The notes under the pieces are model-generated. The model had not been told where the DNA came from. It worked only from the letters and a program-made list of their open reading frames with translations, and did no database searches. Shown piece after piece: positions 63,921 through 64,000 of a stretch of 64,000 nt of DNA (position 1 is the first letter of the stretch; each line of letters starts with the position of its first letter). The position numbers and the translations under genes were made by a program. Location of the stretch: NCBI GenBank assembly GCA_003427395.1, contig BFEA01000154.1, positions 1,424,317-1,488,316 of the forward strand, written 5' to 3'. Source of the DNA: Chara braunii (taxonomy: Eukaryota; Streptophyta; Charophyceae; Charales; Characeae).

Positions 63921-64000
<80 letters not shown>
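63921..64000 (+). repeat. (GT)n then (GA)n microsatellite at window end
   Basis: GT run to about 63,975, then GA to the last base. Confidence 0.97.

Noticed and set aside
63291-63977. Ser/His-rich and Gly/Glu-rich ORFs
   Set aside because: They come from GGA-rich and CT microsatellite tracts.

Overview
The window is eukaryotic nuclear DNA from a streptophyte (plant lineage). The one recognisable host gene has widely spaced exons with GT..AG introns and encodes a plant RLK/Pelle-type kinase domain. The LTR retrotransposon carries the primer-binding site typical of plant elements (initiator tRNA-Met). The density of diverged repeats, the kilobase introns and the assembly gaps in AG/CT microsatellites fit a large, repeat-rich charophyte draft genome such as Chara braunii. 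That species assignment is inference.

Layout. (1) 1-9.4 kb: five in-phase exons on the + strand of a receptor-like kinase gene whose N-lobe start lies upstream of the window. HRD, DFG and APE motifs are all altered, so it is predicted to be a pseudokinase. Its introns hold tRNA-derived SINEs, tandem duplications, a foldback element and a duplicated exon end. (2) 9.4-24.6 kb: no convincing host gene; small inverted-repeat elements (a 17-bp-TIR MITE family, a 105-bp mariner-like element, 0.2-kb and 1-kb foldback elements), tandem duplications, palindromes and a 960-base gap. (3) 24.6-28.1 kb: AT-rich, nearly featureless, with one possible hAT-like element. (4) 28.7-34 kb: a decayed LINE on the - strand (reverse transcriptase plus C-terminal parts) with an endonuclease fragment in the opposite orientation. 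(5) 36.2-38.6 kb: a PIF/Harbinger-like element with TAA target duplications, containing a repeat unit that was itself hit by a SINE and a Tourist-like MITE; a second unit preserves both empty sites. (6) 38.6-45.6 kb: repeats, SINE remnants and a possible structured or organelle-derived stretch. (7) 45,628-59,240: a 13.6-kb Ty3/gypsy-type LTR retrotransposon on the - strand with two 2.7-kb LTRs. (8) 59.2-64 kb: more inverted repeats, the C-terminal part of another LINE, a cluster of a dispersed 40-bp motif, and microsatellites.

The most interesting item is the Ty3 element. Reading 5' to 3' on the - strand it has LTR, PBS, gag, protease, RT-RNase H, a PHD-like cysteine cluster, integrase, then four additional ORFs where an env-like gene would sit, then the 3' LTR. 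The integrase stop and the next start overlap as ATGA, and so do the next stop and start. Each LTR carries an ORF of about 180 codons (intact in one copy, interrupted in the other) downstream of a TATA box, so it would lie in the 5' leader of the element RNA. The RT-RNase H frame is open, but gag and pol are broken elsewhere by frameshifts and three stops, and integrase seems to lack its first catalytic Asp, so this copy is probably defective.
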